A stretch of DNA of 18,116 bases from JAZQNC01 sp045536155 (GCA_045536155.1 JAZSMZ010000048.1:1-18116), one strand, 5' to 3'. Shown: positions 7,509-15,440, counted from the first letter of the stretch. The notes: a model not told the origin generated them from the sequence alone. Numbers and translations: made by a program.

Positions 7509-7526
7509 CTAAATAGTATTATTTAG
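7509..7526. promoter_or_regulatory. 7-bp inverted repeat at the pfkA transcription start
   Basis: CTAAATA (7509-7515) and TATTTAG (7520-7526) are exact inverted copies 4 bases apart. The repeat falls on the predicted start of the pfkA transcript, a usual place for a repressor operator. The region is AT-rich, so a chance match is possible. Confidence 0.3.
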
Positions 7527-7575
7527 CTATAATTTTAAAATAATTAAATAAATTCAGAAGGAACGGTCTATCATC

Positions 7576-8961
7576 ATGACAAATCAGGAAAACATTCAAA
7601 AGAAGCGCATAGGTGTACTTACATCGGGCGGAGACGCTCCCGGTATGAATGCCGGCGTGCGCGCAGTTGTACTTACCGCTATCAAGCTCGGCTATGAAGT
7701 AATGGGTATATACGGCGGATACAAGGGACTTATTGACAACTACTGCAATATGTATCGGGGCGAGCCCGACGAAAACGGAAAATACACCAATCCAGTTGAA
7801 CCCGATGGACTTCACCTTATTTCCGAAGGCGACCTCGAGGTTTACGGCGCAGACATGGGTATGAAGCTCCTTTATGAGCGCGATGTTGACGATATCGTTG
7901 ACAAGAGCGGCACAATTCTTTACTCCGACCGTTGCAATAAGTTCAACACCAAAGAGGGTATGGCCATGGCAAAGGAAGTTTGCCAGAGATGTAACATCAT
8001 CGGTCTCATTACCATCGGCGGAGACGGCACACTCAGCGGCGCTACCGAGCTTTCCATGGACTTTGGTATCAACTGCATCGGCTTCCCCGGATCTATCGAC
8101 AATGACCTTGTTGTTTCGGATTATACCGTCGGCTTTGATACCGCGATGAATACCGTTATCGACATGGCCGATAATGCCCGTTATACCTGCTGCTCTCACA
8201 GACGCGGAGAGGTTATTGAGGTAATGGGCCGCGGCGCCGGCGATATTGCTCTTAACACCGGCATCGCTTCGGGAGCTAACGCTATTATTCTTAAGGAAAA
8301 CGGATTCGATAAAGAAAAGACCACCGAAAACGTTATCGCGCATCTTGAAGAGCTCCGCAAGGCGGGCAAGCGCGACTTTATCGTTATTTTGGCTGAAGGC
8401 GTTCCGCTTGATCTGAATACCGGTTACGGCAAGAGCTACGGTGAGGCGCTCACTAACGCCATCAACAACTACACCGGCGATGATACCAATGCTGTAATTG
8501 AGGCAGAGAGAGCAAACGATCCCGACAATCTCTCAAAGCATCGCCGTCCCGACTTTATCGAAACAAAGTTCGTTCGTCTTGCACACCTCGTGCGCGGTGG
8601 CGTACCCACTCTCCGTGACCGTCTTACCGCTACCCGCATGGGTCAGATGGCAGTACGTCTTCTCGATGCAGGCGAGGACAGAATGGTAGTAGTTGAGCAG
8701 GACGGTCAGCTTGTCGCTCTTGATATTAACTATGCATTGTCTGCTGACAAAATGTATAAGATCAAGATGAACAAGGATTATTTCGAAAACGGCGCGCTCA
8801 GCGCTGACGGTCTCAAGGACTACAACAAGTACATCAAGAAGTTCGAAAAATTCTCCGCTATGCTCACGAAAGAGCAGATAGACGAGATGGATGCTTTCAC
8901 CGATCGCAAGCTTAAGGAATTCAGACAGCTTTGCGATGATGCAGCAGCTCTCAACGGTTGA
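7576..8961 (+). CDS. pfkA: 6-phosphofructokinase, ATP type, extended
   Basis: A 461-residue phosphofructokinase, which phosphorylates fructose 6-phosphate in glycolysis. Motifs: VLTSGGDAPGMNA (14-26), GGDGT (148-152), PGSIDND (171-177, catalytic base Asp175), VMGRGAGD, LVRGGVPT and DRLTATRMG. The residues at the two donor-selective positions (E. coli 104 and 124) are both Gly (Gly151, Gly172), as in ATP-dependent rather than PPi-dependent enzymes. It is about 140 residues longer than E. coli PfkA: roughly 39 extra residues lie between GIYGGYKGLI and SGTILYSDR, about 35 before LAHLVRGG, and there is a helical C-terminal tail. The effector-site Arg25 of PfkA is Leu33 here. AGAAGGA ends 13 bases before the ATG. 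The codon use (many C-ending codons) suggests high expression. Confidence 0.95.
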   Translation: MTNQENIQKKRIGVLTSGGDAPGMNAGVRAVVLTAIKLGYEVMGIYGGYKGLIDNYCNMYRGEPDENGKYTNPVEPDGLHLISEGDLEVYGADMGMKLLYERDVDDIVDKSGTILYSDRCNKFNTKEGMAMAKEVCQRCNIIGLITIGGDGTLSGATELSMDFGINCIGFPGSIDNDLVVSDYTVGFDTAMNTVIDMADNARYTCCSHRRGEVIEVMGRGAGDIALNTGIASGANAIILKENGFDKEKTTENVIAHLEELRKAGKRDFIVILAEGVPLDLNTGYGKSYGEALTNAINNYTGDDTNAVIEAERANDPDNLSKHRRPDFIETKFVRLAHLVRGGVPTLRDRLTATRMGQMAVRLLDAGEDRMVVVEQDGQLVALDINYALSADKMYKIKMNKDYFENGALSADGLKDYNKYIKKFEKFSAMLTKEQIDEMDAFTDRKLKEFRQLCDDAAALNG

Positions 8962-8985
8962 TTTTTATTCGCAATGTAAAAGAGC

Positions 8986-9027
8986 ATGGTCAATGCGCGG
9001 TACTTACTTGTAACGCGCATTGGTCAT
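8986..9027 (+). terminator. Long hairpin after pfkA
   Basis: A 14-bp RNA stem with two G-U pairs (ATGGTCAATGCGCG at 8986-8999 and CGCGCATTGGTCAT at 9014-9027) and a 14-base loop sits 24 bases after the pfkA stop. There is no T-run directly after it, so it may be a weak terminator or a 3'-end stabiliser rather than a full stop. Confidence 0.5.
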
Positions 9028-9062
9028 TGTAGAACTTAATTCTTTATACAGAGATATTTATT

Positions 9063-10013
9063 ATGAACAATAGGCAAGTTACCAAAATCAGACGCAAAAA
9101 GAAACAACGAGTAAATTATTTGATGCTCTTTATCGCTGTTTTCTTGCTTACAATTGCAGTTGTTTCTGCGAGCGTTTTCATAATTGCAAGCGTAATGGAC
9201 AGAGACACGGATACCACATTTGATCCGAACGATACAGATTTTGTCAACGATACTACCGAGAGCGAAACCGAAGAGGTTACTACTGCGCCGCCGGTGTACG
9301 TTTCTTATACCTTCACCGAGGACGATTCCATGTGCGGATCCTTGATTTTGGTTAATTCGGAGCACAAGTATGTATTGCATGATAAGTACGATTTTACAAC
9401 GATCTATGAACGTAAAAACCGTGATTTTAAAGTTGCTTCAAGAGAAATCGAGCTTCGCGCGCATGCTACAGACGCCATCAACATGATGATGACAGATTTC
9501 CGCACTGAAACCGGACTTCACGACGTGCAGATATACAAAGCTTACGTTTCAGCCGATTCGGGTACAAACGATCATAACTCGGGTTACGGGTTCGACTTTA
9601 ATGTATACACCGGCGAAGCAAGCTACAAGCTTGATCACATGCCACAGTATGCTTGGATTATGAATAATTGCCACAAATACGGTATTGTTCGCCGCTACGA
9701 AAGCCATAAAAGCGCGATCACAGGCGTCTCCAACGATGAATGGCATTTCAGATACGTTGGCGTTCCTCATGCATACTATATGAAGGAAAATGATCTTTGT
9801 CTTGAAGAGTATATTGCCGAGCTCGAAAAGTATCAGTATACTAAAGAGCATCTCGTTTTTGAAGACGATATGGGCAATAAATGGGAAGTTTTTATGGCAA
9901 AACTTTTGAACAGCGGTGAAGTTACCATTGAATTGCCCGAAACTGCAGTATATACTGTATCGGGTACTAATTGCGGTTCTGTAGTTGTTGCTGTTGATAT
10001 TACCAACGGTTAA
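9063..10013 (+). CDS. Membrane-anchored D,D-carboxypeptidase, VanY / peptidase M15B family
   Basis: A 316-residue protein with a basic N-terminus (KIRRKKKQR), one membrane helix (about residues 18-43) and an acidic, Thr-rich linker, then an extracytoplasmic catalytic domain. The zinc-peptidase signature is complete: His171 and Asp178 in DHNSGYGFDF, and Glu226 and His228 in DEWHFRYVG. VanY/LdcB-type enzymes trim the terminal D-Ala from peptidoglycan stem peptides on the outer face of the membrane. A C-terminal region of about 75 residues after the catalytic domain (EEYIAELEKYQYT onward) has no motif I recognise. The ribosome site is weak (AGAGAT about 9 bases before the ATG). It leads the envelope gene cluster, with the ligase gene 32 bases downstream. 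I saw no van resistance genes, so a vancomycin role is not suggested. Confidence 0.92.
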   Translation: MNNRQVTKIRRKKKQRVNYLMLFIAVFLLTIAVVSASVFIIASVMDRDTDTTFDPNDTDFVNDTTESETEEVTTAPPVYVSYTFTEDDSMCGSLILVNSEHKYVLHDKYDFTTIYERKNRDFKVASREIELRAHATDAINMMMTDFRTETGLHDVQIYKAYVSADSGTNDHNSGYGFDFNVYTGEASYKLDHMPQYAWIMNNCHKYGIVRRYESHKSAITGVSNDEWHFRYVGVPHAYYMKENDLCLEEYIAELEKYQYTKEHLVFEDDMGNKWEVFMAKLLNSGEVTIELPETAVYTVSGTNCGSVVVAVDITNG

Positions 10014-10045
10014 TTATTTAAAATTGATTAAAGGGAGGGAAACAA

Positions 10046-11947
10046 GTGAATATCAAAGAGCTTTTTAATAACAGCTTGATTCTGTCATCAATTGAAAAAT
10101 TGACAGACGCAGTATCTAAAGCAATTAAAAGCAGTATGATCGGCGGGTTCTTTACATCAGCAAATACGCTTAGTCAAAAAAAATCAGAATCGCTTGCTTC
10201 CTCAGTTTTGGATCGGCTACAGGTTGAACGTAAGGTAATACGTCCAGCAAAGCGCGGAATAATTCGTTCTATCGAAAGCTCAAAAATACTTACAGCGATT
10301 AAAAAGCATCTTTCAAGAATGCTTGGCTATCCTTTAAAGTATTATGGCGTTTTGCTGTTGACGTTTGGCATTTTTTCTCTCATCACATTTGGCGCGCGCT
10401 ATTACATCAACTCTTCTGCCGACATTTCGCATTTTGCTTCTGCAGCAATATTAATGTTTATTTCTTTGCCCCTTCTTTTGACATCCCAATGTCTCAATGA
10501 AGCGCTGCAGGGAAGTGTTATAGCACCATTTTTGCTCTTCAAGCTTGTTGGTTTAATGCAGGAAAGCCTTAATGAGTGTGTTAATACGAATCCAAAGAAC
10601 ATTGTTGCTTTTATTTTCGGGGCATTTCTTGGAATTTCAACAATTGCTTTTTCACCACTGCTTATTATTGCGGCTGTTTTTGCTCTGTTGATTTTGTATA
10701 TCATACTGTGCGTACCCGAATTCGGTGTCGTTCTTATACTGTTTGCACTGCCGTTCATGGGCATACTTCCTCATCCGTCGATTCTGACCGCAATGATGCT
10801 GTTATATGTTGCCGGCTGTACCGCATTAAAAATTATTCGCGGCAAGCGTGCAGTGCATCTTGAAATTTGCGATCATTCGGTTTGGGTATTTATGCTGCTT
10901 ACTTTGCTTGGCGGCCTGGTTTCGGTTTCGCGGTCTGCGTCAATGAGTTACGCGCTGATATACGCATGTCTCATGCTCGGATATTTTATTGTTGTTGTGC
11001 TTATTCGTACCGAACAATGGTTTAACCGATGCATCGCATCACTGTTGGCTTCGTCAACAATTGTTGCGATAATAGGAATATATCAACATTATTCAGGTAC
11101 TGCCTTGACTATTTGGCAGGACAGCGATATGTTCGAAAATACCGGACGAATCACATCTACATTTGATAACCCAAACGTATTGGCCGAGTACCTCATAATG
11201 TGTCTGCCTTTGATAGTTGCATTATTTGTATATAGAAGCGGCTGGCTGTCAAAGATCTCATCGGGAGTTACGGCGGCTCTTGTAGGCCTTGCACTTGTTT
11301 ATACTATGTCACGTGGAGCTTGGCTGGGCGGCATGATCGGCTTGCTTATCTTCCTTGTGATTATTTCAAAGCGAGCATTGGCAATTTGTGTCCTCGGTGT
11401 TTTGTGCGTACCTCTTTTACCGTTTGTATTACCTGATAACATCATCAGACGCTTCACATCTATCGGAAATCTTGCCGACTCGTCGACTGCCTATCGCGTA
11501 AACATATGGAAGGGTTGTATCAATATGTTCGCCGACCATTTCGAGTCGGGCATTGGCGTTGGAAAAGATGCCTTTGCCATTGTGTACCCTTCGTACTCGC
11601 TTGCAGGAATCGAGAGTGCGCCTCATTCGCATAATTTATATCTGCAGATAGGCATTGAACTTGGAATTATAGGACTTGTGGCTTTCCTTGTTGTAATACT
11701 TTTAATGGTTATATATAACTTCACATTCTATGTGAATGAAAAACAGATGTATAAACCCGCAAGAAAGTACAAGCTATATTCTGCCGCTGCGCTCTGCGGT
11801 GTTATGGCTGTACTTGCCCAGGGTATGACCGACTATGTTTGGTATAACTACCGAATTTTCTTGTTGTTCTGGCTGCTGTTGGGACTTGCAAGTGCCGCAA
11901 GAAAGATTGCGCGCAAAGAATATTCGCGTTCTCTGGATGATATGTGA
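10046..11947 (+). CDS. O-antigen ligase / Wzy-like polymerase membrane protein
   Basis: A 633-residue polytopic membrane protein starting at GTG, fixed by a strong AGGGAGGG 6 bases upstream. The first 90 residues are polar and basic with no membrane helix; about a dozen or more hydrophobic helices follow from residue 97. Two marks of the Wzy_C/WaaL family are present: YTMSRGAW (Ser422, Arg423) at a membrane border and the conserved extracytoplasmic loop PHSHNLYLQIGIELG (His527, His529). These enzymes move undecaprenyl-linked glycans onto an acceptor, or polymerise them, outside the cytoplasm. In a Gram-positive-type cell the product would be a wall polysaccharide or glycoprotein rather than LPS, which is inference. 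No glycosyltransferase or flippase gene is in the window. It sits between a VanY-type peptidase and two DUF4330 genes. Confidence 0.9.
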   Translation: MNIKELFNNSLILSSIEKLTDAVSKAIKSSMIGGFFTSANTLSQKKSESLASSVLDRLQVERKVIRPAKRGIIRSIESSKILTAIKKHLSRMLGYPLKYYGVLLLTFGIFSLITFGARYYINSSADISHFASAAILMFISLPLLLTSQCLNEALQGSVIAPFLLFKLVGLMQESLNECVNTNPKNIVAFIFGAFLGISTIAFSPLLIIAAVFALLILYIILCVPEFGVVLILFALPFMGILPHPSILTAMMLLYVAGCTALKIIRGKRAVHLEICDHSVWVFMLLTLLGGLVSVSRSASMSYALIYACLMLGYFIVVVLIRTEQWFNRCIASLLASSTIVAIIGIYQHYSGTALTIWQDSDMFENTGRITSTFDNPNVLAEYLIMCLPLIVALFVYRSGWLSKISSGVTAALVGLALVYTMSRGAWLGGMIGLLIFLVIISKRALAICVLGVLCVPLLPFVLPDNIIRRFTSIGNLADSSTAYRVNIWKGCINMFADHFESGIGVGKDAFAIVYPSYSLAGIESAPHSHNLYLQIGIELGIIGLVAFLVVILLMVIYNFTFYVNEKQMYKPARKYKLYSAAALCGVMAVLAQGMTDYVWYNYRIFLLFWLLLGLASAARKIARKEYSRSLDDM

Positions 11948-12021
11948 TTATTTAATTGCATTGCCCGAATATTTTTCAGAAAGGAAACACATTATTTCTT
12001 GTTTGATGTGTAAGAAAAGAT

Positions 12022-12522
12022 ATGGCTATAAAGGGTTCAAAAGCAAAAATACGTTTTAATTTTATCGATGCACTCCTTATTTTAATAATTCTTGCAGCCG
12101 TGGCTGCGCTTGTGTGGATATTCGGTTTTTCAAGCACTGATGCTTCTGCAAATCAAAAGCAGGTGGAGATCGAATATACTGTGCGTATAAAAAAAGTGCG
12201 TGACGAATTCCGTGGTGAAGGCTTCTTCAACGAAGGAGATCCCGTTACAGACAGCGCAACGCTTTATGATATCGGTAAGCTTGTTTCGGCTGAGTATAGT
12301 AAAGCTGAGCACACGGCGCCCAATAAATTCGGTGAGCTTGTTGTCTCCGAGTATCCCAATCACATAGATATCACTCTCACTGTAAGAGCAACTGCCGATA
12401 TTACGGGCGGTGTCTACAACATCGGCGGTTATACAATGACTGTGGGCAAGAAGGTTTCTCTGAGAGTACCGAATTTTGTTGGGGAAGGATATTGCACGGC
12501 AATCAGCGAAGTCGTTTCCTGA
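12022..12522 (+). CDS. DUF4330 family membrane-anchored protein (first copy)
   Basis: A 166-residue protein with a basic N-terminus containing the KIRFNFIDALLI motif, one membrane helix (about residues 14-37) and an extracytoplasmic beta-rich domain. The pattern, basic patch then F-N-x-I-D and a single helix followed by a domain with a GDPVTD-type turn, matches DUF4330, a family without a known function. Glycine-rich strands near the C-terminus (ITGGVYNIGGYTM, VGKKVSLRVP) suggest a small barrel or sandwich. No clear ribosome site precedes the ATG; only AAGAAAAG lies before it, and there is no other in-frame start. The 74-base gap after the ligase gene holds no terminator, so cotranscription is likely. 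The second copy follows 55 bases downstream. Confidence 0.85.
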   Translation: MAIKGSKAKIRFNFIDALLILIILAAVAALVWIFGFSSTDASANQKQVEIEYTVRIKKVRDEFRGEGFFNEGDPVTDSATLYDIGKLVSAEYSKAEHTAPNKFGELVVSEYPNHIDITLTVRATADITGGVYNIGGYTMTVGKKVSLRVPNFVGEGYCTAISEVVS

Positions 12523-12577
12523 TTACAATGTAAACATTGATATTTCTAACGTCGTATTTTTAAAGGATAATACTTAT

Positions 12578-13081
12578 ATGGATAACAAAATTGAAAAAGG
12601 TAAAAAGAGATTTAACATAATCGACTTTATGATCATCCTTGTTGTTTTTGCTCTTGTCTTCAGTATTGCACTCAGATATAACCTGGCTGATCGCGTTGGA
12701 CTCAGATCGCGAACCGACGAAGCTACAATATCTTTTTTGGTACTGAAGGCATCGCCTTCTACCATCGATGCATTTGTTACGGGAGATGTCTTCTATATTG
12801 ATCAAAACAGTGTAGTTCTCGGTACACTTCAAAACGCCCAGTCGTCTGAGGCGGAGCAGTATCATGAAAACGAGGATGGCGCAATGATACTCTCATACAC
12901 ATCTGCATATATTGATATAAGAGGCGAGATCAAGGCCTCGGGAACGTTGACTGAAAGCGGATTTATGCTTAACGGTACTACCTTTATAGCACCTAATAAG
13001 AAGATCACGGTCAAGAGTAAAAATGTAACTTGTGATTTTATTATAACGTCGGTGACCGTCAATAATGACAATTTGCTGTAA
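12578..13081 (+). CDS. DUF4330 family membrane-anchored protein (second copy)
   Basis: A 167-residue protein from ATG 12578, chosen because AAAGGATA (12562-12569) is correctly placed; an upstream in-frame ATG at 12476 lies inside the previous gene and lacks a site. It repeats the plan of its neighbour: a basic start (KIEKGKKRFNIIDFMI), one membrane helix (about residues 15-31) and an outer domain. Identity to the first copy is low outside the N-terminal RFN-x-ID motif, so the duplication is old or the two have split roles. The outer domain lacks the glycine-rich hairpin of copy one and ends ITVKSKNVTCDFIITSVTV. No enzyme motif is visible. It is the last gene of the cluster, followed by 143 bases before ptsH. 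Confidence 0.82.
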   Translation: MDNKIEKGKKRFNIIDFMIILVVFALVFSIALRYNLADRVGLRSRTDEATISFLVLKASPSTIDAFVTGDVFYIDQNSVVLGTLQNAQSSEAEQYHENEDGAMILSYTSAYIDIRGEIKASGTLTESGFMLNGTTFIAPNKKITVKSKNVTCDFIITSVTVNNDNLL

Positions 13082-13148
13082 ATTTACACAAAAATATCAT
13101 TAATCACGTGAAATCGTGCGTTATTTGGGAAAAAATATTAAAAAACTC

Positions 13149-13177
13149 TTGATTTTATTTATCGTTTCTGCTATAAT
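13149..13177 (+). promoter_or_regulatory. Consensus promoter of ptsH
   Basis: TTGATT (13149-13154) and a perfect TATAAT (13172-13177) are 17 bases apart, 48 bases before the HPr start codon. This makes HPr its own transcription unit here. Upstream, 13082-13148 contains only a weak CACG/CGTG hairpin and no gene. Confidence 0.85.
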
Positions 13178-13224
13178 GTAAATGATATAATAAAAGATAT
13201 TTTAAAATGACTGGAGCGGGAATT

Positions 13225-13488
13225 ATGATTTCCAAAAATGTGACTATTGTAAATAGCGTTGGACTGCATGCCAGACCGGCTACTTTCTTCATTCAGAAGG
13301 CCAACTCGTATAAAAGTTCTATTTGGGTAGAGAAGGAAGACCGCCGCGTCAATGCAAAGAGCCTGCTCGGTGTTCTTTCGCTCGGTATCGTGAAGGGCAT
13401 GGAGATTACTCTTATCGCAGACGGTGCTGATGAGGCTGATGCACTTGAAGGTCTCGTTGCACTTGTTAATACCGGCTTCAACGAATAA
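13225..13488 (+). CDS. ptsH: HPr phosphocarrier protein of the PTS
   Basis: An 87-residue HPr. The ATG at 13225 is chosen over 13207 because GGAG (13213-13216) lies 8 bases upstream and because it puts the active-site histidine exactly at position 15 (VGLHARPA) and the regulatory serine at position 46 (NAKSLLGVLSLGI), the numbering of B. subtilis HPr. HPr passes phosphate from enzyme I to sugar-specific EII components via His15. In Firmicutes, HPr kinase phosphorylates Ser46 to control CcpA and sugar uptake. Both sites being intact argues against a Crh-type paralogue. No ptsI or EII gene is adjacent. It has its own promoter and terminator, consistent with high steady expression. Confidence 0.97.
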   Translation: MISKNVTIVNSVGLHARPATFFIQKANSYKSSIWVEKEDRRVNAKSLLGVLSLGIVKGMEITLIADGADEADALEGLVALVNTGFNE

Positions 13489-13507
13489 TAACATGCTTTG
13501 ATTTTGT

Positions 13508-13543
13508 GGCGAATAACACCGATATCGTGTTATTCGCCTTTTT
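13508..13543 (+). terminator. Rho-independent terminator after ptsH
   Basis: A 12-bp perfect stem (GGCGAATAACAC at 13508-13519, GTGTTATTCGCC at 13527-13538) has a 7-base loop and is followed directly by TTTTT (13539-13543). It lies 19 bases after the HPr stop. Confidence 0.95.
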
Positions 13544-13574
13544 ACCTATAAAACAACTTTTTAGAAAGGTATGC

Positions 13575-13598
13575 ATGCGCTGTTTTAGAATGTTATGA
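13575..13598 (+). CDS. Possible 7-codon leader ORF coupled to uvrC
   Basis: ATG at 13575 opens a frame encoding MRCFRML and ends at TGA 13596-13598, which overlaps the uvrC ATG (13595-13597) as ATGA. The only good ribosome site in the area, AAAGG (13565-13569), is 5 bases before this small ORF and 25 bases before uvrC. It is therefore plausible that ribosomes load here and restart at uvrC. The ORF is very short, so a chance arrangement cannot be excluded. Confidence 0.35.
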   Translation: MRCFRML

Positions 13599-15394
13599 AC
13601 AAATCCGAACTGCTTGAAAAAGCTAACCGTCTGCCTTATACCCCGGGTGTGTATATAATGAAGAACCGCGCCGGCACTATCATCTATGTAGGTAAATCAA
13701 AGGTGCTTCGTCAGCGCGTGTCGCAGTATTTTACTGATACAGACCATTCCCCCAAAACCGCACGAATGGTATCGCAGGTGTTTGATTTCGATTATATGCT
13801 TACCGATACCGAAATGGAAGCGTTGGCGCTTGAAAATAAGCTAATCAAGCTTCATTTGCCAAAATATAATATAAAATTAAAGGATGCAAAAAGCTATCCA
13901 TATATTAAAATCACAGCTTTTGACGAGTATCCTACCATTTCTGTAACAAGGCAGAGGGAAGGCGACAAAGGTAAATATTTTGGCCCGTACTCGTCTATGT
14001 CAAGCGCTTATGACATACTTCACACTGTTGAGCGCACCTTTAAGATACCCAACTGCAAAAAGAAATTCCCTCGAGATATTGGTAAGGAAAGGCCGTGTAT
14101 GTATAAGCATCTCGGTCAGTGCATCGGACTTTGCACAGGAGAAATATCAAGCGAGAGCTATAAGGAAACTTTTAAGGATATAATGCGTTTTTTGCGCGGA
14201 TCGTTTTCCGAAGTGAGATCTTCGCTTGAAGCGCAAATGGAATATGCCGCAGAGAATCTGATGTTTGAAAATGCAGCACTCTACCGCGATCGTATACGTT
14301 CGCTTGATAAATTGCTTGAAAAGCAAAAGGCGGTCAACTCTCCCGATGCGGATCAGGATGTTTTCGCGCTCTATACCGAGGAGAGATGCTCCTGCCTTTC
14401 GGTGTTCTATATACGTATGGGTTTTGTTGCTGACAGCGAACATTTCATTTTTTCGTCGGAGCAGATATGTGACAGCGAAACACTAACTCCATTTATATGT
14501 GACCTTTATACAAGACGAGGCTATATTCCCAAAGAACTTGTTTTTGGCTTTGATCTTGATGCTGACAGTCGTAAAACTCTTATCGACTATCTTGCTGATA
14601 ACAATACAAAATCACACATATTATTTCCCGAGCGCGGCGATATGCGCAAGCTGTGTGATATGGTATACGAGAATGCAAAGAATCATGCAGTATCGTATCT
14701 CGCAGAAAGCGACCGCGACAACAAAATGTTGATTCGGTTGGCAGAGATATTGTCTCTTGAGGTCGTTCCCGATCGCATTGAGGCATATGATATATCCAAC
14801 ATGGGTAATGATGCTATTGTTGCAGGCATGGTTGTTGCAGAAAACGGTAAGTTCAGAAAATCTCAATACAGAAGCTATAACATTAAAGATGCAGTCGGCC
14901 AGGACGACTATGCTTCGATGTCACAGGCAATAGAACGAAGATTCAAGCATAGGGAAAGCCTGCCCGATCTTATATTGCTCGATGGCGGCAAAGGACACGT
15001 TTCGACAATACGGGATCTTATGGCTAAGCTGGGCTATGATATTCCCGTATTCGGCATGGTGAAAGACGAATACCATAAAACGCGTGCTCTGTCGTCCGAT
15101 ACCGAGGATATTTCAATCGCGCGTGAGCAGACTGTGTTCAATTTTATATATAAGCTGCAGGAAGAGGTTCATCGTTTTACAATAACCAAGATGTCCAACA
15201 GCCGCTCCAAGGCGATTAAGCGTTCTTCGCTTGAAGACATCGAAGGAATCGGACCTGCTAAAGCAAAAGCTCTGCTTGCACATTTTAAGACGATTTCTAA
15301 GATTAAAGAAGCTGATATATCGGACATTTCTGCTGTTAAAGGTATATCAAATGCTGATGCTGAACGAATAGTAGGTTATTTCAACAAGAATTAA
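13595..15394 (+). CDS. uvrC: Excinuclease ABC subunit C
   Basis: A full-length 599-residue UvrC, the dual-incision nuclease of nucleotide excision repair, which acts with UvrA and UvrB. Domains in order: GIY-YIG nuclease (PGVYIM 17-22, IYVGKS 30-35, Arg41, Glu80) for the 3' cut; four cysteines (154, 168, 176, 180) in the arrangement that binds an iron-sulphur cluster in other UvrC proteins; a UVR helix pair (about 195-240) for UvrB contact; an RNase H-like nuclease with Asp399 in AYDISN and LLDGGKGH for the 5' cut; and C-terminal helix-hairpin-helix motifs (IEGIGPAKAKALL, AVKGISNADAERI). An in-frame TAG at 13586 blocks an earlier start. The ATG lacks its own ribosome site and overlaps the stop of a tiny upstream ORF. 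It follows the ptsH terminator by about 50 bases. Confidence 0.97.
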   Translation: MNKSELLEKANRLPYTPGVYIMKNRAGTIIYVGKSKVLRQRVSQYFTDTDHSPKTARMVSQVFDFDYMLTDTEMEALALENKLIKLHLPKYNIKLKDAKSYPYIKITAFDEYPTISVTRQREGDKGKYFGPYSSMSSAYDILHTVERTFKIPNCKKKFPRDIGKERPCMYKHLGQCIGLCTGEISSESYKETFKDIMRFLRGSFSEVRSSLEAQMEYAAENLMFENAALYRDRIRSLDKLLEKQKAVNSPDADQDVFALYTEERCSCLSVFYIRMGFVADSEHFIFSSEQICDSETLTPFICDLYTRRGYIPKELVFGFDLDADSRKTLIDYLADNNTKSHILFPERGDMRKLCDMVYENAKNHAVSYLAESDRDNKMLIRLAEILSLEVVPDRIEAYDISNMGNDAIVAGMVVAENGKFRKSQYRSYNIKDAVGQDDYASMSQAIERRFKHRESLPDLILLDGGKGHVSTIRDLMAKLGYDIPVFGMVKDEYHKTRALSSDTEDISIAREQTVFNFIYKLQEEVHRFTITKMSNSRSKAIKRSSLEDIEGIGPAKAKALLAHFKTISKIKEADISDISAVKGISNADAERIVGYFNKN

Positions 15395-15440
15395 ATGGAG
15401 CTTATACAAAAAGTAAAAAAACATGATACGATGGTAATAT

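Noticed and set aside
7519..8343. Minus-strand ORF of 274 codons opposite pfkA
   Set aside because: It is a shadow of the conserved, strongly biased pfkA coding sequence and has no motif of its own.
9063..10013. Vancomycin resistance locus because of the VanY-type enzyme
   Set aside because: No vanH, vanA-type ligase, vanX or two-component system is present. VanY/LdcB-type carboxypeptidases are common wall enzymes.
11995..12017. Hairpin TTTCTT / AAGAAA just before the first DUF4330 gene as a translation switch
   Set aside because: The stem is only six A-T-rich pairs and would be unstable, so it is not persuasive evidence for regulation.
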